The notes under the pieces: generated by a model
The model's database searches: none
The model's input: the letters and a program-made list of their open reading frames with translations, nothing else
What the model was told of the DNA's origin: nothing
Part shown: positions 7,566-14,939 of the stretch, piece after piece
Position numbering within the stretch: position 1 is the first letter of the stretch
Layout: each line of letters begins with the position of its first letter
Made by a program: the position numbers and the translations under genes
NCBI GenBank assembly: GCA_017450695.1
Contig: JAFSTA010000040.1
Coordinates: 1 to 32,646 of the forward strand
Direction of reading: 5' to 3'
DNA length: 32,646 bases
Origin: Kiritimatiellia bacterium
GTDB lineage: Bacteria; Verrucomicrobiota; Kiritimatiellia; RFP12; UBA1067

Positions 7566-8924
7566 ATGAAAAAGTATTTGTTCATGGTGCTGGCAGGCTG
7601 TGCGGCTGTTGCGCACGCCGCCCTCCCCGACAACGGCGGCTACACGATCTCCGATGTCACGGCGGTCTCGCAGCTGCCGTGGGACCGCAACGTGATCGTC
7701 AACTTCACCATCACGCCGCCCGCCGGAGCGCCGGAGGACGGGCTCCTGCGGCTGGAGATAGTCGCCTCGAACGGCATGGACCGCGTGTATGTCTCCGACG
7801 CCTCGATCTACGGCGCCTACTGCTCCGCCTCCGGCAGCCAGTCGATTTTGTGGGACCCGACGGTCGATCACGCCGGCGTGATGTTCAGCGACGTCACCTT
7901 CCACATCGCCGTGGCGGAGACGAACGTCACCGCCACGCCCTACCTCTCGGTCCGCCTCGCCGACGGCAAGATCGGCTACCACAGCCCAGCGATCACGAAC
8001 CGCATCACGAACGAGCGATTCCTGAACGACTACATGGTCTTCCGGCGCATCCCCGCCACCACCTCCGCCGAGTGGATGGCGCTCAGCGGCAAGGACACCT
8101 TCACCTTCGGCGCCGTCTCCAACGACTGCGCGTACTACTACAAAAACGCCGCCGACATGATCAAAGAGGAACCGCGCGAGATCAAGCTCACGAAAGACTT
8201 CTACCTGGGCGTCTTCCCTCTGACCCGCGGCCAGATGGAATGCCTCGGCTTCCAGAATCGGGGCGGCCAAACATCGGGCTACCCTTACAACGCGGCGGCG
8301 ATGGGCATCACCTACGACTTCCTGCGCGGCGCGGACGCGACCACGCAGTACAACTTCCCCGAACGCACGGACGTCTCCCCGACCTCCCCCGTCGGCGTGC
8401 TGCGCGCGCGCACCGGGCTGAACTTCGACCTCCCCACAGAGGCGCAGTGGGAGTACGCCTGCAGGGCCGGCACCACCAACGCCTACTGGTTCACGGAGAC
8501 CGACGAGGTGCCGACGGTGGTTTCGCTGACGAATCACGTGCGAAGCGCGTCCGTCACCCGCTTCCCCCCGAACGCCTGGGGACTCTACGCGATGGTCGGT
8601 TGCTGTCACCAGTGGACCACCACGCTCGGACGCACCACGGACAACGCCAACCTGAACAGCACGGGCAACCACAACTTCGTGCTCTTCGACGAGGGGGCGG
8701 TTGATCCCCTCGGCCCCGTACCCAACTACAACAGCCCCTACCGCATCGTGCGCGGGTCGCACTCCGGTGCCGCCGTGGACGGAGGGCAGAACATGTGGGA
8801 CGGCGTATGGCGCAACATCTGCTTACGCGTGTACCGCATCGCCTACCGCTACCCGCAGAAAACCAACGGTTCCGGTGCTGAAGTCAATCTGATGGGCGCC
8901 CGCCTCTGCCTCACCCTGCCGTAG
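7566..8924 (+). CDS. Secreted SUMF1/formylglycine-enzyme-fold protein, copy B
   Basis: About 452 aa, the same architecture as copy A: signal peptide (MKKYLFMVLAGCAAVAHA), beta-rich N-terminal domain with LPWDRNVIVNFTI and ILWDPTVDHAG, then a SUMF1 domain with FYLGVFPLTRGQMECLGF, LNFDLPTEAQWEYACRAG, NAWGLYAMVGCCHQWTTTL and YRIVRGSHSGA. The catalytic Cys pair of formylglycine-generating enzymes is not evident (a single Cys in NICLRVYRIAYRY). The open frame starts at 7530, but AAGGAG (7552-7557) is best placed for the ATG at 7566; 7560 is the alternative. Clearly a duplicate of copy A that has diverged strongly, keeping the core CCHQWTTTL. Last gene of the AraC-controlled operon. Confidence 0.88.
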   Translation: MKKYLFMVLAGCAAVAHAALPDNGGYTISDVTAVSQLPWDRNVIVNFTITPPAGAPEDGLLRLEIVASNGMDRVYVSDASIYGAYCSASGSQSILWDPTVDHAGVMFSDVTFHIAVAETNVTATPYLSVRLADGKIGYHSPAITNRITNERFLNDYMVFRRIPATTSAEWMALSGKDTFTFGAVSNDCAYYYKNAADMIKEEPREIKLTKDFYLGVFPLTRGQMECLGFQNRGGQTSGYPYNAAAMGITYDFLRGADATTQYNFPERTDVSPTSPVGVLRARTGLNFDLPTEAQWEYACRAGTTNAYWFTETDEVPTVVSLTNHVRSASVTRFPPNAWGLYAMVGCCHQWTTTLGRTTDNANLNSTGNHNFVLFDEGAVDPLGPVPNYNSPYRIVRGSHSGAAVDGGQNMWDGVWRNICLRVYRIAYRYPQKTNGSGAEVNLMGARLCLTLP

Positions 8925-9192
8925 GTATTGCGTACGCGACGGATCGCGGACCTCTCATTCGGGCAACGAGGACGTTGCCCCTCCCGTTCTCTCGCGCCTC
9001 CGCGTACCCCGTCGCGTCCGCTGCGTAGCGACGGCGCCCTCGCCGTCGGCTTTCAGGGTAGCGACACTCTTGTCGCTTTTCGGCGGCTCGTCAATTTAAC
9101 CATTGAACCATTTCAAAGCGAAGCGATTTCATTTTCTAATACACGGAACGGATCGATGAGGAAGCGGCACCGGCCCGCCCATTCGTTTCTTC
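8925..9192. repeat. Intergenic hairpin cluster and dispersed element downstream of the SUMF1 operon
   Basis: Three perfect hairpins with 4-nt loops follow each other: GGGCAACG/CGTTGCCC (8961-8980, loop AGGA), CGACGGCG/CGCCGTCG (9029-9048, loop CCCT) and AGCGACA/TGTCGCT (9060-9077, loop CTCT, followed by TTTT). From 9060 to about 9137 the sequence is an inverted copy of the element at 26637-26710. The 8950-9003 part is an inverted relative of 21036-21085. No convincing gene. Confidence 0.6.
9060..9080 (+). terminator. Possible terminator of the SUMF1 operon
   Basis: Stem AGCGACA/TGTCGCT with loop CTCT, followed by TTTT then CGG. It is short of T residues and also belongs to a dispersed repeat, so its role as a terminator is tentative. 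Confidence 0.4.
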
Positions 9193-9221
9193 TTGACAGA
9201 ATCTGCGCTGGCGGATACCCT
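9193..9221 (+). promoter_or_regulatory. Possible orphan promoter
   Basis: Perfect TTGACA (9193-9198), 17-nt spacer and poor TACCCT (9216-9221). Downstream are AAGGAGA and ATG at 9265, but only a 37-codon frame follows. Confidence 0.3.
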
Positions 9222-9264
9222 AACGGTATGTTTTACCTCGTTGTGGAAACGGGAAGGAGAGAGT

Positions 9265-9378
9265 ATGAGGGGAAAGAGTTGGATCAGTTTTATCTTGGGA
9301 TCTCAGGTGACGCCCGCGCAAAAACGCGCGGGCACAGAACCTGCCGCCTTCTTCTCCGCCTCTCAGTGGAACGGATAG
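9265..9378 (+). CDS. Possible small protein or gene remnant (37 aa)
   Basis: The ATG at 9265 follows a good Shine-Dalgarno in the same wording as the GH127 start (AAGGAGAGAGTATGA), and a TTGACA lies about 70 nt upstream. The frame starts MRGKSWISFILGS and ends QWNG at 9378. A strong 8-bp hairpin GCCCGCGC/GCGCGGGC (9312-9333) sits inside it. It may be a truncated former gene or a leader peptide. No family is recognised, and it is not certain to be translated. Confidence 0.25.
   Translation: MRGKSWISFILGSQVTPAQKRAGTEPAAFFSASQWNG
9312..9333. terminator. Strong hairpin between convergent genes
   Basis: Perfect 8-bp GC stem GCCCGCGC/GCGCGGGC with an AAAAAC loop. It lies in the convergent gap before manC, so it could stop transcription from either side, but no T-run follows. 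Confidence 0.35.
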
Positions 9379-9394
9379 CGTGATAACCGCCGCC

Positions 9395-10483
9395 CTACAG
9401 ATAGGCGGCGGCGTCTGGGCGCGTTTCGACTTTTCGCAGGAGTTCCTTCACCTGCTGGGCACGGGCCTTGGGGCAGATCAGCGTCACGCCGTTCGCCTGG
9501 ATCACCGCCAACCCGCTGCATCCGATCAAGGCGGTCAGGCGGTTGTTGGAGATCACGAGGTTGTCGGTGGAGTCGATGCTCTCGCATTCGCCGATCACGA
9601 CATTCTTCTGTTCGTCGTTCGGCAGATGGTCGGAGATGGACGACCAGGAACCGACGTCGTCCCAGCCGAAACAGCCGCTGGCGACCAAGATGTTCTCTAC
9701 CCGTTCCATGATCGCGTAGTCGATGGAGATGCGCGTCAGCCCCGGGTAGAGCCGATCCATCACGGCGAGCGCGGCGGGGATATCCCGTGCGGCGGCGAGT
9801 TCATCGGAGAGCTTCGCCAGTTCCGGCGTGAAGGTCTCCAACGCACGTTGCATGACGGAGGTCTTCCAGATGAACATCCCGGCGTTCCAGTAGTAGTCGC
9901 CGCCTTTCAGGTATGCGGCGGCCTTCTCGGCATCCGGCTTCTCGACAAACCGCTTCACCGCGTGGAAGCGGGTCTCGGTTTCGGAGGGAAGCGGATCGCC
10001 GACCTGGATGTAGCCGAAGCCGGTCGCGGGATACGTGGGCGTGATGCCGATGGTGACGATCCCGTCACGTGCGACGGCAACCGACATCGAGTCGCGCAGG
10101 GTCTGGCGGAAGAGCGCCGCGTCCTCCATCAGCTGGTCGGCGGTCAGGATGCAGACGACCGCGTCGGGATTCTGGCGACGGACAAGCCCGCAGGCGCAGG
10201 CGACGGCGGCGGCCGTGTCGCGCTTGTAGGGTTCGCCGATGATGTTCTCGGCGGGAATATCCGGCGCCGCCTCGCGCGTGGCGGGGACCAGCCGGGCGGC
10301 GGTGATGATCAGAATCCGCTCCGGCGGGAAAAGCCCCTGCAGCCGTTCGACGGCGAGGGTCAGCAACGCCTTTCCCCCGATAATCGAGAGAAACTGTTTC
10401 GGTTTGGCTTGGGTGCTGAGCGGCCAAAAGCGTTCCCCGTTGCCGCCAGCCATGATTACGGCATAACCGTTCATTTCCTGCAT
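9395..10483 (-). CDS. manC: Mannose-1-phosphate guanylyltransferase
   Basis: Makes GDP-mannose from mannose-1-phosphate and GTP for glycan synthesis. The N-terminal nucleotidyltransferase signature is AGGNGERFWPLS followed by KPKQF (residues 12-30); FVEKPD, WNAGMF and GWDDVGSW are also characteristic. At 362 aa it has only the guanylyltransferase part, without the C-terminal phosphomannose isomerase domain of the bifunctional enzymes. The start at 10483 has AAGGGGG upstream; a second ATG at 10474 (MNGYAV) is possible. It lies 34 nt downstream of pgsA and is probably cotranscribed with it. Confidence 0.92.
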   Translation of the reverse strand: MQEMNGYAVIMAGGNGERFWPLSTQAKPKQFLSIIGGKALLTLAVERLQGLFPPERILIITAARLVPATREAAPDIPAENIIGEPYKRDTAAAVACACGLVRRQNPDAVVCILTADQLMEDAALFRQTLRDSMSVAVARDGIVTIGITPTYPATGFGYIQVGDPLPSETETRFHAVKRFVEKPDAEKAAAYLKGGDYYWNAGMFIWKTSVMQRALETFTPELAKLSDELAAARDIPAALAVMDRLYPGLTRISIDYAIMERVENILVASGCFGWDDVGSWSSISDHLPNDEQKNVVIGECESIDSTDNLVISNNRLTALIGCSGLAVIQANGVTLICPKARAQQVKELLRKVETRPDAAAYL

Positions 10484-10517
10484 TTGATCCCCCTTTTGTT
10501 TGTTTCTTCCCCGGACG

Positions 10518-11147
10518 CTATTCCAGCGATTTTTTCACGTAGGGAAGATAGGCTTTGGTATAGGACAGGATCGACCACAGGGTGATCCCGATCAAAAAAC
10601 CTTCCAGGATATACACCACCCAAATCGGGATGAAGGAGGGGTGCAGGGAAATCCACAGGTAAATGAAAATCGCGATCGGGAATGTGCTCGCCGTGCGGAG
10701 CTTCCCGATCCACATCGCGCCGCAGTAGGCGTTGTACAGCGAGGCGACGGACCGGAGGAAGGTCACCCACTGGTCGCGCAGGATGTAGATCACGGTCAGC
10801 ACGAGCATCACCAGCGAGTGCGTGTCCTGTCCCGGTTGGCGGCAGAGCAACCAGAGCAGCGTGGGGAAGACGACCAGATAAAAAATCTTGTCCATGAGCG
10901 GATCCGCCATCGCGCCGAACTTGCTGACCACATTCCACCGGCGCGCCAGCTTGCCGTCGAACATATCGGTGAGCGACGCGATAATCAGCAGAACCGCCGC
11001 GCCCACGGCCCAGAAATCCGCCGCGACATATCCCTCGTGCGGCGGGACATACGCATGCACAACGGCCAGTACCAAAAACAGCAGGACGATCGGGAAGCGA
11101 ACCAAGGTAATGGCGTTGACTGTAAAACGATGTGCTCGATCATTCAT
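10518..11147 (-). CDS. pgsA: CDP-diacylglycerol-glycerol-3-phosphate 3-phosphatidyltransferase family protein
   Basis: Membrane enzyme (209 aa) that condenses CDP-diacylglycerol with an alcohol phosphate, probably glycerol-3-phosphate. The full CDP-alcohol phosphatidyltransferase motif is present: D61, D64, G65, A68, R69, G78, D82 and D86, with the expected spacing. Several hydrophobic helices surround it. The frame is open far upstream through the minisatellite to 11831, but those residues are repeat translation; the ATG at 11147 gives a normal N-terminus. No Shine-Dalgarno is visible. Another alcohol substrate cannot be excluded. Confidence 0.88.
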   Translation of the reverse strand: MNDRAHRFTVNAITLVRFPIVLLFLVLAVVHAYVPPHEGYVAADFWAVGAAVLLIIASLTDMFDGKLARRWNVVSKFGAMADPLMDKIFYLVVFPTLLWLLCRQPGQDTHSLVMLVLTVIYILRDQWVTFLRSVASLYNAYCGAMWIGKLRTASTFPIAIFIYLWISLHPSFIPIWVVYILEGFLIGITLWSILSYTKAYLPYVKKSLE

Positions 11148-11153
11148 GAGTCC

Positions 11154-11182
11154 AGTAAAGCACAATTCACGGCGCGTGACAA
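11154..11182 (-). promoter_or_regulatory. Promoter of pgsA-manC, possibly giving a leaderless mRNA
   Basis: On the minus strand TTGTCA (11182-11177, 5/6) and TTTACT (11159-11154, 4/6) are 17 nt apart. The expected start site, about 7 nt on, coincides with the pgsA ATG at 11147, which also lacks a Shine-Dalgarno. Confidence 0.45.
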
Positions 11183-11193
11183 GAGAGAAATAA

Positions 11194-11760
11194 CAAGGAA
11201 ACGGGGGACACCCCCGAACCCCTGCGGGAAGGGGCGGTGCAAGGAAACGAGGGCACCCCCGAACCCCTGCGGGAAGGGGACGGTGCAAGGAAAAGGGGCA
11301 GCCCCCCCGAACCCCCGCAGCAAGGGGGGGGACGGTGCAAGGAAAAGGGGGACGCCCACGAACCCCTGCGGCAAGGGGGCGGTGCAAGGAAACGAGGGCA
11401 CCCCCGAACCCCTGCGGGAAGGGGACGGTGCAAGGAAAAGGGGGACGCCCACGAACCCCTGCGGGAAGGGGACGGTGCAAGGAAAAGGGGCAGCCCCCCC
11501 GAACCCCTGCGGGAAGGGGGCGGTGCAAGGAAACGAGGGCACCCCCGAACCCCTGCGGGAAGGGGACGGTGCAAGGAAAAGGGGCAGCCCCCCCGAACCC
11601 CCGCAGCAAGGGGGGGGACGGTGCAAGGAAAAGGGGGACGCCCACGAACCCCCGCAGCAAGGGGGGGTGCAAGGAAAAGGGGGACACCCCCGAACCCCTG
11701 CGGCAAGGGGACGGTGCAAGGAAACGAGGGCACCCCCGGGGCGCCGCGGCAAGGGGGTTC
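11194..11760. repeat. GC-rich minisatellite, 12 units of 46-52 bp
   Basis: Units start with CAAGGAAA at 11194, 11240, 11286, 11338, 11385, 11431, 11478, 11526, 11572, 11624, 11670 and 11717. Each carries a C-rich block, CCCC(T/C)GCGG or GCAGCAAG, and a G-rich block, so each can form a GGGG/CCCC hairpin. Units fall into interleaved variants; 11240-11337 and 11526-11623 are identical over 98 bp, showing block duplication. All six reading frames are open through most of the array, so the predicted long proteins here are spurious. It fills the divergent gap between pgsA and the GH127 gene. Confidence 0.9.
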
Positions 11761-11793
11761 CCCGTCCTTTCCCGCCGCGCAAAAAAAGCGAAG

Positions 11794-11822
11794 TTGATTG
11801 GCGGGGCGGCTTGTGCTACACT
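11794..11822 (+). promoter_or_regulatory. Promoter of the GH127-xseB-LRR operon
   Basis: TTGATT (11794-11799), a 17-nt spacer and TACACT (11817-11822). The ATG at 11855 follows AAGGAGA (11844-11850). Confidence 0.5.
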
Positions 11823-11854
11823 ACTCCCCACGTTTTACAAGGCAAGGAGAGAGT

Positions 11855-13732
11855 ATGAATCGCTTTTGGGTTTGGTCTGTTTTCGCGGCGGCCTTTACGG
11901 GCATGGGATTCGCCGCAGAGTCTAGTACGGTCGCGAAGTATGACGACGTGAAGATCTTGGGGTACGTCGGTTCCCGTCTGGACAGCTGCATCCGCAACCA
12001 TGTCGCGGCGGAGGACCCCAACTACTTTGCGCTGGTCTTCCAGAACAAGAACGAGACGGGGGCTTGGCAGACGGAGTTCTGGGGCAAGTACATGCATGCC
12101 GCCGCGCCGTTCGCCACCTACACCGGATGCCCGCTTCTCAAGCAGAAGATCGCGGAGTCCGTGAAGCGCGTCATCGCCTCGCAGTTGCCCGACGGTTACA
12201 TCGGCAACTACCGCGAGGGAAGCCGCTGCGGAGGCGGCTGGGACGTGTGGGGCATGAAATACACGCTGCTCGGGCTGATCCACCAGTACGACGAGACGGG
12301 CGACGCGGAAACGCTCGCCGCCGCGCGGAAGCTGGCGGATTACCTCCTCTCCGTCTTCGGCCCCGGGAAAAAGGAACTGTACAAGACCGGCAATTACCGC
12401 GGGATGCCCAGTTGCTCCGTGCTGGAGCCGATCGTCTGGCTCTACAACCGCACGAAGGAGAAGAAATACCTTGATTTCGCCTCGTACATCGTCTCGCAGC
12501 TGAACGACACGAAAGACGGCGCGCGCCTGATCGACTTGGCGCTGGAGGGTGTCGCCGTGGGCGACCGCCCGAAAGAGGGCGACGTCTGGTGGGGCTGGCT
12601 CAACGGGCGCAAGGCCTACGAGATGATGTCCTGCTACCAGGGGCTGCTCGAATACTACGAGGCGACCGGCGACAAGCGTTGTCTGGACGCGGCGGTCGCG
12701 ACCGCGAAGAGCATCATCGACACCGAGGTGAACATCACGGGCGGAGCTGCCGCCCACGAGTGCTGGTATCACGGCAAGGCGCGTCAGGTGCAGCCGTTCT
12801 CCAAGACGATGGAGACCTGCGTGCTGACGACCTGGCTGCGCTTCTGCGAGAAGCTGCTTCTGGTGACGGGCGACCTCCGGTACGCCGACGAGATCGAGAA
12901 GACCTTCTACAACTCCTTCCTCGCCACGCTGAACCGCGACGGTTCCGTCTTCTCGCAGTACCTGTTGCTTTCGGGCTTCCGCTCCCCCGGGGAAGACCAC
13001 TGCAAGATGCTGACCAACTGCTGCAACGCGAACGGTCCGCGCGGCTTCCTCGTTTTCGTCCGCTCGCTGCTGACGGCGAACGGCGACACGGCGACGCTCA
13101 ACCTCTATTCCTCCTCGCGCGCCTCCGTGACTCTGCCGAAGCTGAACGAGAAGGTGACGTTCGAGACCTACACGCTCTACCCGAAGGAAGGGGCGGTCAC
13201 GATCTGGAACCGGACGCAGAAGCCGCTCGACTTCACGCTCAAGCTGCGCATCCCCGCGTGGACGCCGAGCGCGTCCGTCAAGCTCAACGGCAAGGCCGTA
13301 CCGGATGTCAAGCCCGGCGCGTACCTGTCGCTCAAACGGACCTGGACGCCCGGCGACGTGATCGAGCTTTCGTTCGAGATGGTCTGCCGAGCCCAGGTGC
13401 AGAACAACCACGTGGCCTTCACGCGCGGTCCGGTCGTGCTGGCGCGCGACATGCGGTTCCACGACGGCGATATCGGCGAGGCGATCCGCGGCTTCCCGGT
13501 TGACAAGCCGCTGGAGGCTTGCTCCGTCCGCACGGACAATCCGGAAATCTGGCAGGCGTACACGCTTCGGTTGCCGATGGGACTCCACTCGGAGAATCCC
13601 GAAAACAGAAAGCCGCAGGTGGTTCACTTCTGTGATTTCGCCTCGGCGGGAAACACGTGGGACAGCACCTCGTCGTATCGCGTCTGGTTCCCGCTGGAGC
13701 TGGATCCGTCGCATGTTTCCTACAACGAGTAA
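11855..13732 (+). CDS. Secreted glycoside hydrolase family 127-like protein (beta-L-arabinofuranosidase type)
   Basis: 625 aa with a signal peptide (MNRFWVWSVFAAAFTGMGFA), then the (alpha/alpha) barrel and C-terminal beta domains of the GH127/DUF1680 family. Zinc and catalytic residues known from the family (Glu-x-Cys, then Cys-Cys) appear as E320-T-C322 and C389-C390 (in LTNCCNANGPRG); E302 is a candidate acid/base. Family members release beta-L-arabinofuranose from plant glycans; the exact substrate here cannot be read from sequence. The ATG at 11855 is chosen over 11798 because of AAGGAGA and the signal peptide. The next gene, xseB, starts 13 nt after its stop. Confidence 0.88.
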   Translation: MNRFWVWSVFAAAFTGMGFAAESSTVAKYDDVKILGYVGSRLDSCIRNHVAAEDPNYFALVFQNKNETGAWQTEFWGKYMHAAAPFATYTGCPLLKQKIAESVKRVIASQLPDGYIGNYREGSRCGGGWDVWGMKYTLLGLIHQYDETGDAETLAAARKLADYLLSVFGPGKKELYKTGNYRGMPSCSVLEPIVWLYNRTKEKKYLDFASYIVSQLNDTKDGARLIDLALEGVAVGDRPKEGDVWWGWLNGRKAYEMMSCYQGLLEYYEATGDKRCLDAAVATAKSIIDTEVNITGGAAAHECWYHGKARQVQPFSKTMETCVLTTWLRFCEKLLLVTGDLRYADEIEKTFYNSFLATLNRDGSVFSQYLLLSGFRSPGEDHCKMLTNCCNANGPRGFLVFVRSLLTANGDTATLNLYSSSRASVTLPKLNEKVTFETYTLYPKEGAVTIWNRTQKPLDFTLKLRIPAWTPSASVKLNGKAVPDVKPGAYLSLKRTWTPGDVIELSFEMVCRAQVQNNHVAFTRGPVVLARDMRFHDGDIGEAIRGFPVDKPLEACSVRTDNPEIWQAYTLRLPMGLHSENPENRKPQVVHFCDFASAGNTWDSTSSYRVWFPLELDPSHVSYNE

Positions 13733-13745
13733 GGACGGAGGAAAG

Positions 13746-13997
13746 ATGGCGGCACAAACGAAAGAAACGGAAGAGGTCACGTTCGAAACCGCGCTGAACC
13801 GTCTCGAAACCATTGTCCAGACGATGGAGTCGGGCGAGACGAGCCTGGACAACATGATCTCCTCCTTTGAGGAAGGGCAGAGGCTGGTCAAGTTTTGTAC
13901 GGACAAGTTGAACGAGGTCGAGAAGAAGATCGAGAAGCTGGCGAAGGGGGCTGACGGCGGAATCCAGCCCGTCCCCTTCGACGTTTCGGAAGAATAA
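13746..13997 (+). CDS. xseB: Exodeoxyribonuclease VII small subunit
   Basis: 83 aa, the normal length for XseB. The two-helix pattern is typical: TFETALNRLETIVQTMESGE, then SLDNMISSFEEGQRLVKFC and a Lys/Glu-rich coiled segment. It partners XseA, not seen in this window, in single-strand DNA degradation to oligonucleotides. GGAGGAAAG precedes the ATG at 13746, 13 nt after the GH127 stop. The next gene follows after 11 nt, so a housekeeping nuclease subunit is transcribed with an extracellular glycosidase and a lipoprotein. Confidence 0.9.
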   Translation: MAAQTKETEEVTFETALNRLETIVQTMESGETSLDNMISSFEEGQRLVKFCTDKLNEVEKKIEKLAKGADGGIQPVPFDVSEE

Positions 13998-14008
13998 GGA
14001 GAAAGAAG

Positions 14009-14848
14009 ATGAAATTCTGTTGTATCGGATGGATGGCGGCGGCGGTCTTGCTGTCGGGATGTTTTCGGCAGAGCGCGCCGGAACGGCTGGTCACGGCGAA
14101 CAGCGTGGCGGCAGCCGTGTCCAATCGCGTGGAGGTCCAGGCGATCGAGTTGCCCGGCCAGCCCTTCGCGGCGGTGCCGAAGGAGTTCGCGGAGATGCCG
14201 AAGCTGACGCAGCTGCAACTGCGCGGAGCCACGGGCGTTTCCAATCTGGCGGGACTGGACCAGCTCAAGGGGCTGACCCTGCTCGATCTCTCGGAGACGA
14301 AGCTGGCGGCCATGCCGAAAGAGGTCTTCGCCCTTCCTGCGCTGGAAACGCTCTACTTCGCCGACAACGAACTGAAGGAGCTGCCGCCCGAAATCGGACA
14401 GCTGGCGGCGTTGAAGTACCTGAACCTCGACCGGAACCACCTGGCGAAACTGCCGGACGGGATCGGGAAACTCCCCGAACTGCGTTGGCTGCGTCTCAAC
14501 CAAAACGCGCTCACCGAACTGCCCGCCACGCTCGCGGAGGCGAAGAAGCTCCAGCGCATTTATCTGGAGAAGAACCAGTTCAAGGCGGTTCCCGAATGCC
14601 TCAAGGAAATGCCCCTGCTCGAAGACGTCGCGCTGGACAACAACCCGATCGAGACGATTCCGGAGTGGTTCACCAAGCTCCCCAAAGTCCGGCAGATCAA
14701 CCTCGACGGGACGAAGATCACCAAACTCCCGAAAGACCTCAGCGGCTGGCGCCGTCTCCAAATCCTCTCGCTCACCCGCTGCAAGCTGAGCGACGAGGAG
14801 CAAGACCGCATCCGCGCCGCCCTACCCCAGACCCACATCGCGTTCTAG
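14009..14848 (+). CDS. Leucine-rich-repeat lipoprotein
   Basis: 279 aa. The N-terminus MKFCCIGWMAAAVLLSGC ends in a lipobox (LLSGC, Cys18), so it is probably lipid-anchored. From about residue 50 to 260 there are roughly nine leucine-rich repeats of about 23 residues, e.g. LKYLNLDRNHLAKLPDGIG and LRWLRLNQNALTELPATLA, of the bacterial LPxx type. Such proteins usually bind partners; the partner is unknown. AAGGAGA overlaps the xseB stop. Its TAG stop is followed at once by the composite repeat at 14849-14939. Confidence 0.88.
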   Translation: MKFCCIGWMAAAVLLSGCFRQSAPERLVTANSVAAAVSNRVEVQAIELPGQPFAAVPKEFAEMPKLTQLQLRGATGVSNLAGLDQLKGLTLLDLSETKLAAMPKEVFALPALETLYFADNELKELPPEIGQLAALKYLNLDRNHLAKLPDGIGKLPELRWLRLNQNALTELPATLAEAKKLQRIYLEKNQFKAVPECLKEMPLLEDVALDNNPIETIPEWFTKLPKVRQINLDGTKITKLPKDLSGWRRLQILSLTRCKLSDEEQDRIRAALPQTHIAF

Positions 14849-14939
14849 GGTGATTGGGTGGTTGGGTGGTTAGCCTGCCGTGTACCGTCTAGAAGCTCTA
14901 GAATCCCTAGCCTACCAGCTACCAGCTACTAGCTACCAC
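14849..14939 (+). repeat. Composite short-tandem-repeat element, copy 1
   Basis: It fills the entire gap between two convergent stop codons. Order on the plus strand: GGGTGGTT octamers (14855-14870), a linker with TGCCGTGTACCG, CTAGAAGCTCTAGAATCC nonamers (14889-14908), then TACCAGC/TACTAGC heptamers (14912-14939). The LRR gene stop TAG is at one edge and the DapA-like gene stop TAG at the other. An inverted, longer copy lies at 18968-19106. Confidence 0.85.

Noticed and set aside
6215-8924. True formylglycine-generating enzymes (sulfatase maturation)
   Set aside because: The catalytic cysteine pair is not present in the C-terminal region, and no sulfatase is nearby.
8928-9383. 151-aa plus-strand protein
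   Set aside because: It crosses hairpins and the dispersed repeat and has no recognisable domain or Shine-Dalgarno.
11194-11760. CRISPR array
   Set aside because: The period is 46-52 bp with no unique spacers: the whole unit repeats, and no cas genes are present. It is a minisatellite.
10518-11831. 437-aa version of PgsA and other long frames across 11144-11925
   Set aside because: The extra residues translate the minisatellite (Pro/Gly/Arg repeats), which is open in all frames. PgsA begins normally at 11147.
11816-14803. Long minus-strand frame (995 aa)
   Set aside because: Antisense shadow of GH127, xseB and LRR genes.
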